In this document: positions 6,060 through 6,311 of the stretch, one piece after another
How positions within the stretch are numbered: position 1 is the stretch's first letter
How the letters are laid out: each line of letters opens with the position of its first letter
Assembly (NCBI RefSeq): GCF_943913055.1
Contig: NZ_CALTWS010000161.1
Location: 1 to 6,311, forward strand
Reading direction: 5' to 3'
Source of the DNA: an uncultured Brevundimonas sp.
GTDB lineage: Bacteria > Pseudomonadota > Alphaproteobacteria > Caulobacterales > Caulobacteraceae
DNA: 6,311 bases
Notes under the pieces: model-generated
What the model saw: the letters and a program-made list of their open reading frames with translations, nothing else
Database searches by the model: none
What the model was told of the DNA's origin: nothing
Made by a program: the position numbers and the translations under genes

Positions 6060-6097
6060 CGCGCCATTCCCTGAGAGATTTCAGAGGGAATGGCGCG
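6060..6097. repeat. Perfect 13-bp stem-loop overlapping the tRNA-Asp 3' end
   Basis: CGCGCCATTCCCT at 6060-6072 is the exact reverse complement of 6085-6097, with a 12-nt loop. The right arm includes the CCA end and discriminator of the tRNA-Asp remnant read on the minus strand, so the left arm is an inverted copy of the tRNA terminus. It could terminate transcription of the secreted-protein gene (26 bp beyond its stop) or of the former tRNA. Neither side has a real T-tract, so a canonical intrinsic terminator is not claimed. Confidence 0.55.
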
Positions 6098-6140
6098 AGT
6101 GACGGGGCTCGAACCCGCGACCTCCGGCGTGACAGGCCGG
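6091..6140 (-). pseudogene. 3' fragment of tRNA-Asp(GUC), probable integration-site remnant
   Basis: Read on the minus strand: anticodon stem CCGGC (6140-6136), loop CTGTCAC with anticodon GTC (6133-6131), stem GCCGG, variable loop AGGTC, T stem-loop GCGGG-TTCGAGC-CCCGT (6118-6102), 3' acceptor strand CACTCGC (6101-6095), discriminator G and encoded CCA (6093-6091). All are normal for bacterial tRNA-Asp. The 5' acceptor strand (expected near GCGAGTG) and the D arm are missing; the adjoining bases are unrelated. It therefore cannot give a functional tRNA. A remnant running from the anticodon arm to the 3' end is what remains on the far side of an element inserted by a tyrosine recombinase into a tRNA gene. 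The intact gene would lie at the other end of the element. Confidence 0.8.
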
Positions 6141-6153
6141 GGATTTCATGAGC

Positions 6154-6189
6154 AAAAACAGGCAGCGTTCCAACTTTGGAGCCTGTTTT
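6154..6189 (-). terminator. Rho-independent-like hairpin, probably bidirectional
   Basis: AAAACAGGC at 6155-6163 and GCCTGTTTT at 6181-6189 form a 9-bp outer stem. An inner TCCA/TGGA stem is offset by a 5-nt bulge. On the minus strand the hairpin ends in TTTTT (6158-6154), and on the plus strand in TTTT. It starts 23 bp after the TAA of the leftward reading frame at the right edge, fitting its terminator. Confidence 0.55.
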
Positions 6190-6211
6190 CGCCTCTAACA
6201 ACTTCAACACC

Positions 6212-6310
6212 TTAGGCACTCCGGTTGGAACGGCCGGACACCCGGTCGATCTCGACGGCGAGACGCTCACGCCCCGCGATTCTCTGCACCGCGACCTGAC
6301 GCGCCTTGGA
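6212..6310 (-). CDS. Possible C-terminal end of a leftward gene, product unknown
   Basis: A 32-codon open frame enters from the right edge and ends with TAA at 6214-6212. Its end reads LAVEIDRVSGRSNRSA and its earlier part is charged and helix-like. Third positions are mostly G or C (about 26 of 32), and a terminator-like hairpin follows, both consistent with a real gene end. The plus strand over the same bases is also open but has no ATG or GTG start, so the leftward reading is preferred. It is too short to assign a family, and no recombinase active-site Tyr is visible. It would belong to the putative element beyond the tRNA remnant. Confidence 0.3.
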   Translation of the reverse strand, partial: SKARQVAVQRIAGRERLAVEIDRVSGRSNRSA

Positions 6311-6311
6311 C

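Noticed and set aside
6148..6198. 16-codon plus-strand frame starting ATG AGC AAA next to the tRNA remnant
   Set aside because: It has no ribosome-binding site and lies across the terminator-like hairpin, so a leader peptide is not supported.
6152..6311. Plus-strand open frame to the right edge
   Set aside because: It has no ATG or GTG start after the TGA at 6149-6151; the only alternative start is a TTG with no ribosome-binding site, and the leftward frame with a stop and following terminator explains the coding-like composition better.
6091..6311. Intron-split tRNA instead of a truncated one
   Set aside because: Bacterial tRNA group I introns known to me interrupt the anticodon arm, which is whole here; no 5' half (acceptor strand and D arm) is found in the remaining sequence.

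Overview
The window reads as ordinary chromosomal sequence from a high-GC alphaproteobacterium, most likely Caulobacterales (Caulobacter/Brevundimonas-like). This is an inference from codon use, the compact layout, the style of the GGDEF protein and of the RhlE-type helicase; no rRNA or other taxonomic marker is present.

Left part (1-1855, + strand): the 3' end of metN, then metI and metQ. Together these are the ATPase, permease and lipoprotein receptor of a D/L-methionine ABC importer. MetN and MetI overlap by an ATGA junction, and metQ follows after 22 bp. The promoter and any SAM or methionine control element lie to the left of the window. metQ meets the next gene tail to tail with overlapping stop codons.

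Middle part (1852-5433, - strand): reading leftward, a RhlE-type DEAD-box RNA helicase, a GGDEF diguanylate cyclase and a PlsC-family acyltransferase. The cyclase and acyltransferase are 32 bp apart and may share a transcript. A large imperfect inverted repeat separates helicase from cyclase. The helicase has the most interesting control region in the window. It has a good sigma70-like promoter whose -35 box lies inside a perfect 18-bp palindrome. Its leader of about 118 nt contains a terminator-like hairpin with a T-tract, and a second, mutually exclusive pairing would cover the ribosome-binding site. The end of the helicase's disordered tail closely resembles the FtsZ C-terminal peptide.

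Right part (5593-6311): a small secreted protein of unknown function, with a + strand promoter candidate containing three helically phased repeats. Next come a strong hairpin and a 3' fragment of tRNA-Asp(GUC) lacking everything 5' of the anticodon arm. Beyond it lie a bidirectional terminator-like hairpin and what may be the C-terminal end of a leftward gene. A 3'-only tRNA remnant is the classic scar of integration at a tRNA gene, so the right edge probably enters a genomic island or prophage; the rest of it is outside the window.

No CRISPR array, insertion sequence, rRNA or complete tRNA was seen.
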